Shown: positions 21,901 to 31,578 of the stretch, piece after piece | Layout: each line of letters starts with the position of its first letter | Position numbering within the stretch: position 1 is the first letter of the stretch | Assembly: GCA_032622095.1 (NCBI GenBank) | Contig: CP136062.1 | Span: forward strand, 162,128,875-162,192,874 | From: Siphonodentalium dalli | Lineage: Eukaryota; Mollusca; Scaphopoda; Gadilida; Siphonodentaliidae | DNA length: 64,000 bases | Direction: 5' to 3' | Notes under the pieces: generated by a model | Databases searched by the model: none | Seen by the model: the letters and a program-made list of their open reading frames with translations, nothing else | What the model was told of the DNA's origin: nothing | Program-made: the position numbers and the translations under genes

Positions 21901-22014
21901 TGGTTGAGCAGTCTGTCCCTGTGTAACCTGGAGCGCATGCACATGTCCAGTAATTCAAGTGATCTGTGCATGTTCCTCCATTAAGACAGGGATTACTCGC
22001 ACATTCATCAGTAT
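21901..22014 (-). CDS. EGF-like domain exon
   Basis: A 114-nt phase 1-1 exon with donor GTAAG and acceptor TTTCAG. The 38 residues start [10 protein letters not shown] with six cysteines in the standard places. D18 is present, but residue 23, normally Tyr or Phe in the hydroxylation consensus, is Trp (NYWTC). Calcium binding is still expected from D1, D3, E4 and D18. More diverged from the A/B/C trio, so an older family member. Confidence 0.88.
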
Positions 22015-22139
22015 CTGAAATAGACCATATACCAAATTATATCAAGATCATCTCTAGGGCATGGCAACATATGCCCTTGAGCCATTTCGAATTATACTAC
22101 CACAAAATACAATAACAATTTGAGCTTACAAAGAATATC

Positions 22140-22450
22140 TGGTATACCCCTAATTTCAATGCCAAAAAGGTCTGTAACTCATGTGAAAAAAATTGGACAG
22201 AATCATATTCGAAATTGACCTGTATTTTTAGCTGGCAAACACACATACCAGCTTTGGTTCACATCGAAAAAATAATCCAAATAGGAGTTATCGGACGGAA
22301 ACCGAAATTCTAAGTAAAAAAAGTGCCGTAACTCATGTATAAATACAGAACCCATAATCAACCTTAGACTGTGTTTTTACCAACTTTGGTTCAGATAACA
22401 TAATCCAAACTGGGTCGAATTATCATAGTCAGTCGGAAACCAAAAAGAAC
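22140..22450. repeat. Dispersed GGGCCATAAC-type repeat, degenerate
   Basis: Contains weak copies of the CATATTCGAA..GACCTGTATTTT..AACACACATACCA block, twice in tandem. Related to 1060, 2436, 24840, 33405 and 34265. Confidence 0.45.
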
Positions 22451-22628
22451 TTTTTCAAAAGGGCATATAAAAATTCTGTCAAATATTCTTCTTCCGATAA
22501 AATGCAACTCCCTGCAGAAGGCTACTGTAGGAATATTATCGCACTTGTGTGCACAGGCAGAGGATGTCGTTAAAAGCAATTTATTAAAACAAGGATATTG
22601 TATATTACAAGTAAAATCATGAAGTTAA

Positions 22629-23421
22629 CACTTTCATGACTGGTGCTTCATGAATATTTTGAAAATACATGGCCGTTGGTGGCCATCTTGGATTTCAAAA
22701 TTAAATCCATTGGCGCGGGCTACATGTCGTACTATTCGTCTAATCATCATGAAGTTTGTCATGAATGGTAATATTGACATGTAGATTGGAACGAGTCATT
22801 TTGGGGTCATTCGGCCAAAAAACATGGCCGTCAGCAGCCATCTTGGATTTTAGTCTTTGCATGACTAAATCCTTTGGCACAGCTAGGTTAGACATTTCAA
22901 TTAGCACCTTTCCATTTCGTCCATTTACTGTCAACCATTAATTATTCCCCTACCTAAGTTGAGCTACAGTGTCATTGACACTTTCATTAGTCTAGTTGTC
23001 AAATTAGGTTATGGATATTTGTAAAATAGAATTTTCTTGTGTCCCTTTTAACTATTTTCTTTTGTAATTTCTGTTCATGCCCTCTAGTATTGGTGCTCAG
23101 GCTCTTTTGAAATAACTGATAAGGGTCCAAGTTATATTGTCCATTCATCATTTTGTATAGTTCAATGAGATCCCCCCTGAATCTTCTGAATTTGAGTGAC
23201 ATTAAATTTAGCCTTATCATGCGTTGCCGATAAGGCACCATTTTCGTTGCTCTTCGTTGTATTCGTTCGATCTCTATGCTTTGATGTTTATAGTGTGGGC
23301 TCCAAGCTGTGTTGCAATATTCTAGTACTGGCCTTACCATGGCGATATAAGATAAACTTATTATCTGTACATTTCCTATGGGATATAATTACTAATCAAT
23401 GATGCTTTAGTATGGAAAGGG
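22629..23421. mobile_element. Possible TTAA-flanked element carrying a LINE fragment
   Basis: TTAA (22625-22628) is followed by CACTTTCATGACTGG; the right end, read inverted, is CCCTTTCCATAC next to TTAA (23422-23425). The ends match the CATGACTGG-type TTAA MITEs only loosely. It spans the reverse-transcriptase remnant at 22999-23340. Confidence 0.35.
22999..23340 (-). pseudogene. Non-LTR retrotransposon reverse transcriptase, C-terminal remnant
   Basis: A 113-codon frame with the block VRPVLEYCNTAWSPH, then ERIQRRATKMV and FRGDLIELYKMMNG. These are the C-terminal (thumb and downstream) motifs of CR1/Jockey-type LINE reverse transcriptases, following the catalytic FADD region, which is absent here. 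The usual following motif around the last Trp cannot be read. It is a 5'-truncated, dead insertion, antisense-free with respect to the host gene (both minus). Confidence 0.75.
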
Positions 23422-23496
23422 TTAAACTTATATAGAATGAATGAAACACTTTTGTGAACTGCATGGTTAAGATGCAACCAAACCACTCCAATATAT

Positions 23497-23902
23497 AATA
23501 ATCGACTCCTTAACCCTTTGAGTGCCAGGGGCCGATCTCATCGGCCCTAAACCTACAAAATAAGTCTGTTAAAGAATATAAGAATAAATTATTAAAATTG
23601 TAAAAAATTGTAAAAAAAAAAAAAAAAAAAAAAAAATTGTTAGGCCAATGCATTCTCTTATATATGCGAGGCGACCTATGGTCGACTCGCATATATAAGA
23701 GAATGCATTGGCACAGGGTATATGGGTTGATACAAAAATCGACCTGGCACTCAAAGGGTTAACCATAGCAGAATTATGGGTAATTTTTCAACATTTAGTC
23801 AGAAATATGGCTTTTTGCAACAAGCCATATTTCCGACCAAATCCTGACAAATTCTCCATAATTCTGCTGTGGTTAAGGAGTCGATTATTCAGGGCATTAC
23901 TG
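23497..23902. mobile_element. CAGTAATGCCC MITE split by a TTAA element
   Basis: The left remnant ATAATCGACTCCTTAA and the right part AACCATAGCAGAATTATGG..GGGCATTACTG are one MITE copy. It is broken inside CTCCTTAACCACAG by the element 23514-23758, with TTAA on both sides. Confidence 0.75.
23514..23758. mobile_element. piggyBac-like TTAA MITE, CAGTGCCAGG type, short copy
   Basis: A 245-bp element, TTAA-CCCTTTGAGTGCCAGG ... CCTGGCACTCAAAGGG-TTAA (TTAA at 23510-23513 and 23759-23762). It carries the near-perfect hairpin around GCATTCTCTTATATATGCGAG (about 23646-23712) and a long T/A tract. It inserted in a CAGTAATGCCC MITE, whose other copies give the empty site. Confidence 0.85.
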
Positions 23903-23904
23903 TA

Positions 23905-24351
23905 CACTGTGCTTATTCGATCATAATTGCCAACGACTGTCAGCACAAGTTATATTCACTCTTTCTAATGATGTCACTGGGGCAAGTTCAAATGCCTAAC
24001 AAACATGCATGGTAGCCAGGCAACGAGGGCACTCTAGTTTTCCAGGGCAGATTCGTCCCAACCAATCAAACCCTAGCTAGCTACACCCATAATTGTTTGT
24101 AATCTGTCAACCATGCTCAGTTCAGCTGCTCTGCACATTCCAGTGGCTATATTGCATGATTTTTGGTAGGTGTGAATAAGAAAGGGAATAAACATTTCCA
24201 ATGAAAAATATGTTTTACTGGCCACATCATCATAAACACAACTGATAAACATCCCAAAAGAACATCAGACAGCATGTTTATACCCTAATTTTACTACCTG
24301 CATATTGACTTTCAAGGGTCGCAATTAGTTCATGTGTACCGTGCCCCTAAG
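23905..24351. other. Unannotated intronic sequence
   Basis: No exon or element boundary recognised. Confidence 0.35.
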
Positions 24352-24353
24352 TA

Positions 24354-24557
24354 CAGTAATGCCCTAAATAGTTGACTCCTTAATCTCAGCAGAATGATGG
24401 GTAATTTTTCAGGATTGTAGTCGGAAATTAAGCTTGTTGCCATTCATCGGAAAGCTCTCCGATGAATGGCAATAAGTCGTCATATTTCCGACTAAATCCT
24501 GAAAAATTACCCATAATTCTGCTGTTGTTAAGGAGTTGATTATTTAGGGCATTACTG
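24354..24557. mobile_element. CAGTAATGCCC hairpin MITE, copy at 24.4 kb
   Basis: Both CAGTAATGCCC ends, TA-flanked, full hairpin with a GAAAGCTCTCCGATGAATGG turn. Confidence 0.75.
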
Positions 24558-24615
24558 TAGGCATACTAGTAAATATTAAATGCCGGTTCTGAATAAGTTA
24601 GAACTTAATAAAAAT

Positions 24616-24693
24616 GTCAGAATTAGTACCCAAGTAGCCAACTGCGCAGGCAAACTCGAGCTCGAAGATAGTAAATGATAGTTCTGAACAGGT
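24616..24693 (-). pseudogene. Decayed half copy of the adjacent EGF exon
   Basis: Read on the minus strand, this segment, directly downstream of the exon's donor, repeats its second half: ACCTGTTCAGAACTATCAT for the exon's ACCTGTACAGAACCATCAT, then GCCTGCGCAGTTGGCTACT for ACCTGCGTAGCTGGTTGGT. Small insertions have changed the frame and several cysteines are lost. It looks like a partial tandem duplication that has degenerated in the intron. Confidence 0.65.
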
Positions 24694-24701
24694 TTACTTA
24701 C

Positions 24702-24818
24702 CAGTTTGACATTCAGTTCCTGACCAACCAGCTACGCAGGTACACAGATACATGTTATATGATGGTTCTGTACAGGTACCTCCATTTTGACATGGTGATG
24801 AGCCACACTCAGCTGTAT
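24702..24818 (-). CDS. EGF-like domain exon, non-calcium type
   Basis: A 117-nt phase 1-1 exon, donor GTAAG, AG acceptor. The 39 residues have six cysteines at 5, 10, 16, 26, 28 and 37, one more residue than usual in the third loop. The start DTAEC replaces the calcium ligand D3 by Ala, and position 18 is Glu instead of Asp/Asn, so calcium binding and Asp/Asn hydroxylation are unlikely. A GWSG motif precedes the last cysteine. A decayed half copy follows in the intron. Confidence 0.87.
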
Positions 24819-24839
24819 CTGTTGAATATAAGATAAAAA

Positions 24840-25220
24840 TAAAAGGTCGCCGACCATTTGTCCCCCGAAAAGGAGTATAGATATTTTAACTCTGTCAAAA
24901 TTCATTGGACTAAACTCAAATTTGAACTTGACCTGTACGTATCTTCATGTGGTTAATCCACATACCAAATTTAGTTGAAGAGGGTCCATAAACTCCAGCA
25001 CAAATGGGCGAACCGAACCCATATTCGAACTTGATTAGTATTTTGAGCTGAGAAACTCACACACCAAATTCGGTTTCGATCCGATAAACCAAAGCAAAGT
25101 TATCATCCGAATCATTCCAAATGAATTGACGAATTATAAGTCGAAAAGGGGCTATAACTCCAGCAAGAGAAAATGGGCGGACTGAACTCATATTCGAACT
25201 TGACCTGTACTTTGAGCTAT
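24840..25220. repeat. Dispersed GGGCCATAAC-type repeat, three tandem degenerate units
   Basis: The block CATATTCGAACTTGA..GTATTTTGAGCTGAGAAACTCACACACCAAATTCGG (in parts) recurs at about 24910, 25020 and 25185, each preceded by a GGGCGGACTGAAC-like word. Confidence 0.5.
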
Positions 25221-25224
25221 GTGG

Positions 25225-25290
25225 AGAGTGTCACTAAATTCACCCCCTGGGGACCTCATTCTGCAAATGACAGCCATCTTATTCTCAGTC
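25225..25290. mobile_element. GAGGTCCCC family fragment
   Basis: CACTAAATTCACCCCCTGGGGACCTCATTCTGCAAATGACAG-type sequence (given in part), one arm only. Confidence 0.5.
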
Positions 25291-25351
25291 CCGTTTCTGT
25301 ATACTCATGAATGTAGATGCCTTCGGAGATGCTCAGATAACAAGTTCAATA

Positions 25352-25563
25352 CAGTAATGCTCTAAGTAATCAACTTCTTAACCACAGCAGATTATGGTTA
25401 ACTTATCAGGATTTAGTCGGAAATATGGCTTGTTGCCATTTATCGGAAAGTTCTCTCCGAGAGCTTTCCAATGAATGGCAACAAGCCATATTTCCGACTA
25501 ATTCCTGAAAAGTTACCCATAATTCTGCTGAGGTAAAGAAGTCGATTACTTAGAGAATTACAA
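25352..25563. mobile_element. CAGTAATGCTC hairpin MITE, copy at 25.4 kb
   Basis: Left end CAGTAATGCTCTAAGTAAT; the right end is decayed (TTAGAGAATTACAA). The hairpin arms are otherwise well preserved. Confidence 0.7.
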
Positions 25564-25691
25564 TATATGACCAGTCATTTGTTGAACTCATTTACTAAAC
25601 ATAATTACCACAATAAATAAAATTCCTTCTGCACATGTGTATTATCGGCTCATCTCCATATATTTCCTGAACATCCCTCCAGACATATAAT

Positions 25692-25944
25692 CAAGCCTTG
25701 AAACAGGGTGTCTGTCATTTGCAGAATGAGGTCCCCATAGGGTGAATTTAGTGATGCTACCCCACATAGCGGGCTAGCATCACCAAATTCACCCTCTGGG
25801 AACCTCATTCTGCTGAGGTGTAAGCAGAATGAGGTCCCCAGAGGGTGAATTTAGTGATGCTAGCCCACTATGCGGCGTAGCATCACTAAATTCACCCCTG
25901 GGGACCTCATTCTGCAAATTACAGACACACTATTTCAAGGCTTG
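25692..25944. mobile_element. GAGGTCCCC family, complete double-hairpin copy
   Basis: Ends CAAGCCTTGAAACAGGGTG and, inverted, CAAGCCTTGAAATAGTGTG. Inside are two successive hairpins, each made of GAATGAGGTCCCC..GGTGAATTTAGTGATGCTA and its inverse, so four arms alternate in orientation. Ends immediately before the satellite. The best copy for defining the family. Confidence 0.75.
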
Positions 25945-25966
25945 CGTATAATCCAAAGAATCCAAA

Positions 25967-28040
25967 GTTTAAGTTACCCCCTTGTATACAAGTATCTCCT
26001 ATGTTAATCAACCAGTTACCCCCTTGTATACAAGTATCTCTTTGTTAATCAACCAGTTACCCCCTTGTATACAAGTATCTCCTATGTTAATCAACCGATC
26101 GTTTAAGTTACCCCCTTGTATACAAGTATCTCTTTGTTAATCAACCAGTTACCCCCTTGTATACAAGTATCTCCTATGTTAATCAACCAGTTACCCCCTT
26201 GTATACAAGTATCTCCTATGTTAATCAACCGATCGTTTAAGTTACCCCCTTGTATACAAGTATCTCCTATGTTAATCAACCAGTTACCCCCTTGTATACA
26301 AGTATCACCTATGTTAATCAACCAGTTACCCCCTTGTATAAAAGTATCTCCTATGTTAATCAACCGATCGTTTAAGTTACCCCCTTGTATACAAGTATCT
26401 CCTATGTTAATCAACCAGTTACCCCCTTGTATACAAGTATCTCCTATGTTAATCAACCAGTTACCCCCTTGTATACAAGTATCTCCTATGTTAATCAACC
26501 GATCATTTAAGTTACCCCCTTGTATACAAGTATCTCCTATGTTAATCAACCAGTTACCCCCTTTGTATACAAGTATCTCCTATGTTAATCAACCAGTTAC
26601 CCCCTTGCATACAAGTATCTCCTATGTTAATCAACCAGTTACCCCCTTGTATACAAGTATCTCCTATGTTAATCAACCAGTTACCCCCTTGTATACAAGT
26701 ATCTCCTATGTTAATCAACCGATCGTTTAAGTTACCCCCTTGTATACAAGTATCTCCTATGTTAATCAACCAGTTACCCCCTTGTATACAAGTATCTCCT
26801 ATGTTAATCAACCGATCGTTTAAGTTACCCCCTTGAATACAAGTATCTCCTATGTTAATCAACCAGTTACCCCCCTTGTATACAAGTATCTACCTATGTT
26901 AATCAATCGATCGTTTAAGTTACCCCCTTGTATACAAGTATCTCCTATATTAATCAACCAGTTACCCCTTGTATACAAGTATCTACCTATGTTAATCAAC
27001 CGATCGTTTAAGTTACCCCCTTGTATACAAGTATCTCCTATATTAATCAACCAGTTACCCCTTGTATACAAGTATCTACCTATGTTAATCAACCGATCGT
27101 TTAAGTTACCCCCTTGTATACAAGTATCTCCTATGTTAATCAACCAGTTACCCCCTTGTATACAAGTATCTCCTATGTTAATCAACCGATCGTTTAAGTT
27201 ACCCCCTTGAATACAAGTATCTCCTATATTAATCAACCAGTTACCCCTTGTATACAAGTATCTACCTATGTTAATCAACCGATCGTTTAAGTTACCCCCT
27301 TGTATACAAGTATCTCCTATGTTAATCAACCGATCGTTTAAGTTACCCCCTTGTATACAAGTATCTCCTATGTTAATCAACCAGTTACCCCCTTGTATAC
27401 AAGTATCTCCTATGTTAATCAACCGATCGTTTAAGTTACCCCCTTGTATACAAGTATCTCCTATATTAATCAACCAGTTACCCCCTTGTATACAAGTATC
27501 TCCTATGTTAATCAACCAGTTACCCCCTTGTATACAAGTATCTCCTATGTTAATCAACCAGTTACCCCCTTGTATACAAGTATCTCCTATGTTAATCAAC
27601 CAGTTACCCCCTTGTATACAAGTATCTCCTATGTTAATCAACCGATCGTTTAAGTTACCCCCTTGTATACAAGTATCTCTTTGTTAATCAACCAGTTACC
27701 CCCTTGTATACAAGTATCTCCTATGTTAATCAACCAGTTACCCCCTTGTATACAAGTATCTCCTATGTTAATCAACCAGTTACCCCCTTGTATACAAGTA
27801 TCTCCTATGTTAATCAACCGATCGTTTAAGTAACCCCCTTGTATACAAGTATCTCCTATGTTAATCAACCAGTTACCCCCTTGTATACAAGTATCTCCTA
27901 TGTTAATCAACCGATCGTTTAAGTTACCCCCTTGTATACAGGTATCTCCTATGTTAATCAACCAGTTACCCCCTTGTATACAAGTATCTCCTATGTTAAT
28001 CAACCAGTTACCCCTTTGTATACAAGTATATCCTATGTTA
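25967..28040. repeat. Satellite array of 42- and 51-bp units
   Basis: About 2.07 kb of tandem units. The common part is GTTACCCCCTTGTATACAAG then TATCTCCTATGTTAATCAAC. Short units (42 bp) begin CA; long units (51 bp) begin CGATCGTTTAA. Unit types alternate irregularly, with some higher-order pattern (for instance a repeated long unit/ATATTAATC unit/CTACC variant at about 26880-27110). TTGTATACAA is palindromic in every unit, and long units add CGATCG. Long open frames on both strands are a consequence of unit lengths divisible by three. Confidence 0.95.
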
Positions 28041-28520
28041 AAGGTACTCAATCCGATCAGAGGGTCCCCATCTCAACAGATTCCAACAACAACAATCCGA
28101 TCAGAGGGTCCTATATTACTATTTCTTTGGCTTTTGGGGTAAAAAATATTTGATTCGAGTCGAGGAACCCATCAAACAAAGTTCAGAGTTATTAGATATT
28201 GATTTTTGAAATTTGTTATTTTCTCGAGATGAGTACTAATAATTGCCTTCAACTTCGTAATCTGCTCGAGATGTGTACACCAAAACACTACTCAAACAGA
28301 CAAGGATGGATAACTCTAAAATCAAGTGGTAATAATAACGCAATTTTGACTGTTCTGGGACAGAAAGTATTCCCGATAATGAAAAATAATAGATTTCTAA
28401 AATCGATATCTAAAATATCTGAGCTTTGATGGGTGACTTCCTCAACTCAAATCAAATATTTTTGACCCCCGAAGCCATTGAAATAGTAATTGAGAGGAGT
28501 TTTATCGGATTGAGTACCTT
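28041..28520. mobile_element. TA-flanked MITE with AAGGTACTC ends, copy 2 in satellite
   Basis: A 480-bp element AAGGTACTCAATCCG ... GGATTGAGTACCTT between GT-TA and TA-ATCAACCGATCG. Removing it and one TA restores the satellite phrase TATGTTAATCAACCGATCG, so it inserted in the array's last unit. Inverted relative to copy 1 at 522-1003. Confidence 0.85.
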
Positions 28521-28535
28521 TAATCAACCGATCGT

Positions 28536-28845
28536 TTTGAAATTTTTAACGAATTGAGAACATGGGAAATGCAGAATATTATGCGAGTTAAATATTCCGA
28601 TGGTTTTCTAACTTTCTTCTGAATGCCGCTGAATTGAAAAATTTGCCATTTTCCAAAACCACACTTTCAACTTTGACGCTCAACAGAATTTCCTGTTGAT
28701 GGGTTAATTGGGTTATCAATGTTTGCTAAGTGTCATCAGGCTAATTACTGCTTGGAATTTTCTTGAACTGAACCAGGTGTCACTCTGTTGGAATTTAGGG
28801 GTACAATTTTACGATAGTAAAGAAATTAAGGGTTAATTTACTTAC
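28536..28845. other. Unannotated intronic sequence
   Basis: Between the satellite remnant (28521-28535) and the next exon. No exon, repeat or motif recognised. Confidence 0.35.
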
Positions 28846-28959
28846 CAGTTTCACACGATGTTCCTGATGTTCCAGCGACACAGGCACAAGTATACCCATT
28901 AACAACATCAGTACATACTCCATTGTTTTGACATGGACTTGATGCACATTCATTAATAT
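28846..28959 (-). CDS. EGF-like domain exon
   Basis: A 114-nt phase 1-1 exon, donor GTAAG. The 38 residues start [10 protein letters not shown] with cysteines at 5, 10, 16, 25, 27 and 36. D1, N3, E4, D18 and Y23 fit a calcium-binding EGF domain with hydroxylation consensus. The aromatic residue normally found two before the last turn (GY/GW) is Thr here (VAGTSG), and NNGVC replaces NGGTC in the second loop. Confidence 0.88.
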
Positions 28960-29019
28960 CTATAAAAAAGATGACAGCAATTTTGATCATGTGAAACCAT
29001 TGAAAAGTTCACCCCTGTA

Positions 29020-29170
29020 CAAGCCTACAAATAGTGTGTCTGTCATTTGCAGATTGAGGTTCAAGAAGGTAAATTTAGTGACGCTATCCCACATGGTTGG
29101 GATAGCATCACTGAATTCACTCTCTGGGGACCTCATTCTTCACATGACAGACATACTATTTGTAGACTTG
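29020..29170. mobile_element. GAGGTCCCC family, single hairpin copy
   Basis: CAAGCCTACAAATAGTGTG..TTTGCAGATTGAGG at the left and its inverse CTCATTCTTCACATGACAG..CTATTTGTAGACTTG at the right. Confidence 0.65.
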
Positions 29171-29206
29171 ACCTCTGTAGGTTTTGAAGATAAAATTATT
29201 AATCAT

Positions 29207-30031
29207 CAGGGTTGGGCGATTTAAATCAAGCGATTTAAATCAAATTTTTTCAAATGATGATAAAAAGTCAAGAACTGCAATATCTAACATGTTTTCTGTA
29301 AACTAAAACATGAGAATGATTAAACAATATACAAATATGATAATAGATATGAAATTCTACAGTAATTATCAACCCTATAGAAATTACAGGCATACTGCAT
29401 GGTACCGTATTTACTGTTCCAGCAAATGGCCTGTTCCCCTTTGTAGCAGTGTTCGTATTGTTTCAGATTCAGCATGTCTCACTATACACTGTTCAATTTT
29501 TTCCCCCTTTTCTCATCGCCATACATGTAAATGCTAACTGAGTAGCTCTACCGTATAATGTGCCATCTAACTACTCTAGTTGTCTAGTGCCTATACTTGA
29601 TATATAGTGCGACTACTGTATGTCCTCAAGTCACTGAGAGCAAACGTGATTGATAATATATTCAGTTTTCATCTAAAATTAACTAAATTAATTAGTAAAA
29701 GTTAGAGCACAAGTCTACCTTTCCAGATATCACAACATTGGAACCCACATGGACCTAAGTGTATGCATAAAGCACATGGTCGCTATATCTGTACTGCCAT
29801 GATATTTGTGTTTCATTGGTATACAAAAAATTATAAAAAATAATACAATCACAGAGTTCTGATTAATCCAGCCTTGGATAATAATAAGCAACACCTTTCA
29901 GAACCTTCATTTATCAGAGAAATTGCATAATTACATATTTTCATAACAGTTAGAAAAAAAAATCAAAAAAATCTTGATTTAAATCTAATAAATCGATTTT
30001 TTTGATTTATTTAAAAAAATCACCAACCCTG
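29207..30031. mobile_element. hAT-like non-autonomous element
   Basis: The ends CAGGGTTGGGCGATTTAAAT and ATCACCAACCCTG are inverted repeats. Flanked by a perfect 8-bp duplication TTAATCAT (29199-29206, 30032-30039). CAGGG ends and an 8-bp duplication identify the hAT superfamily. ATTTAAATC words recur near both ends. 825 bp, no transposase frame. Confidence 0.85.
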
Positions 30032-30039
30032 TTAATCAT

Positions 30040-31239
30040 CAGCAATGCCACCTTCTTCCTCATTGGTCAATATTTATGGAAGTTTAATTAGTAAATAGAA
30101 ATTCAATAATTATTAATATCAACCTTTGAATATAAAGAAGATCACATTTATTGCTGATATGACAAGGCTGGTGCTCGACAAATAATGGAGGAATATTCTA
30201 CCAACAACAGCACAAAAGGCAACTCCAGGCCATATGTCAAGGAGTATTTAAAAAATGCTGTTTACCTGGCCATAATTGGTGCAGTAAGTCAGAAATTCTA
30301 CTCCTCTTAACTCGATCTTGGTCAAGTTGGGTACCGAACGTTGTCTACCCATTTGTATTTATATTTTTTATGATAAAGTTTTATTTATTTTTCGGAGTGG
30401 CTACAGAGAGCTGGGGACTAAAGTAGTGATGATACACAGCGGTAAGTCAAATTGGGGTCTGAATTATGGGCTACAAGAGTGCATAACTGTTTGCCACAAA
30501 ACAGGAATAAAATGTTTAATTACAAATAAAAGAATTAAAATATTAATAATTGTTACCAGTGTATTTATTCCCTGTCCAGTTAATAAAATATTATCATTAC
30601 AAGAATCCAATATGAGACCTTCTCCGTCTGAGGAAGGGCTTATGATTTTATACCACATTATTCTGAACTCAACTGTAGAGACAATACCAAGGAAACCAAG
30701 CATAACATGTGATCAGCACCTGACATGAAGCAACACCTCAGCAGAATGAGGTTCCCAGAGGGTGAATTTGGTGATGCTAGCCCGCTAGTTTACTGCTACA
30801 GATTGACACTGAGTGTGACATGTGGTTTTATCAATTAATTAATTATCAATATATTTCACAATCATGTTAACGTGGTGTCATCCTCCCTCGAACCCAAAGT
30901 GTCACATGCTTCCCTGGCAATCCTCACTGTAATATATTGTTCAAACATAGACCTGGGGTAATGTTATTCTGAAAAGGACATGGCTGTATATCAAGTTTGT
31001 GTTGGGTAACAATGTCCCCATATTTACTGGTCATATATTCAACAAAACATCGTCATATTATAACAGTTTATTGAAGAAAAACAAGCACCTGATTATTATT
31101 TAGATAATCAGTGATGCCGATGTTGAAACCCAAGTGACGATTCTCATCCGTTGGTCCATAATCGGCTGATTCCGATCATCGGCTCATCACTAGTCTAAAG
31201 AGTGGTTTGTCGCTCTTTAAAGACATATTATGGACATAT
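30040..31239. other. Intronic sequence, mostly unrecognised
   Basis: A 136-codon plus-strand frame at 30318-30728 has no recognisable domain and hydrophobic, low-complexity composition; I do not call it a gene. 30735-30790 is a fragment of the GAGGTCCCC family. Confidence 0.4.
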
Positions 31240-31575
31240 GGACATGTTAGTGTGCATGGAACTGATAGTTAGTACTCAGGCGCTGTGCCAACTGAAGGAA
31301 TGTAGAATTTACTAACATCGTCGAAAATCTCAATGAAATCGACCACACCACTCCATAGAAAAGATCGCCTGAACAACGCGTAATTGTAAATATAGACATC
31401 TTGATTCGGGACACAACAAACGGCAATAAACCAACGCAAGTGATTTCGCCATCGAGAGTCATTGAATTTAATTGATATATAAGAATGACTGCGTGCCTTC
31501 GTAAAAATAACTACTTTGAGCAAGATTATTCAACATTTCTATTTCATCATCCTAACGGAGTGTTTCACATCACTT
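31240..31575 (-). repeat. Dispersed repeat, inverted copy of 15940-16290
   Basis: On the minus strand it parallels 15940-16290 for about 300 bp. The copy here ends at the TTAA of the next element, so the TTAA MITE marks its edge. Confidence 0.6.
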
Positions 31576-31578
31576 TAA

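Noticed and set aside
25967-28040. CRISPR array
   Set aside because: There are no unique spacers; the variation is only between two unit lengths of a satellite, in a eukaryotic genome.
26103-28153. Long open frames on both strands (up to 260 codons, repeating LINIGDTCIQGGNW and SPMLINQLPPCIQ)
   Set aside because: They are translations of the 42/51-bp satellite, whose unit lengths are multiples of three; both strands are open, so they give no evidence of coding.
30318-30728. 136-codon plus-strand frame as a gene
   Set aside because: No recognisable domain, AT-driven composition, and an equally long frame on the other strand.
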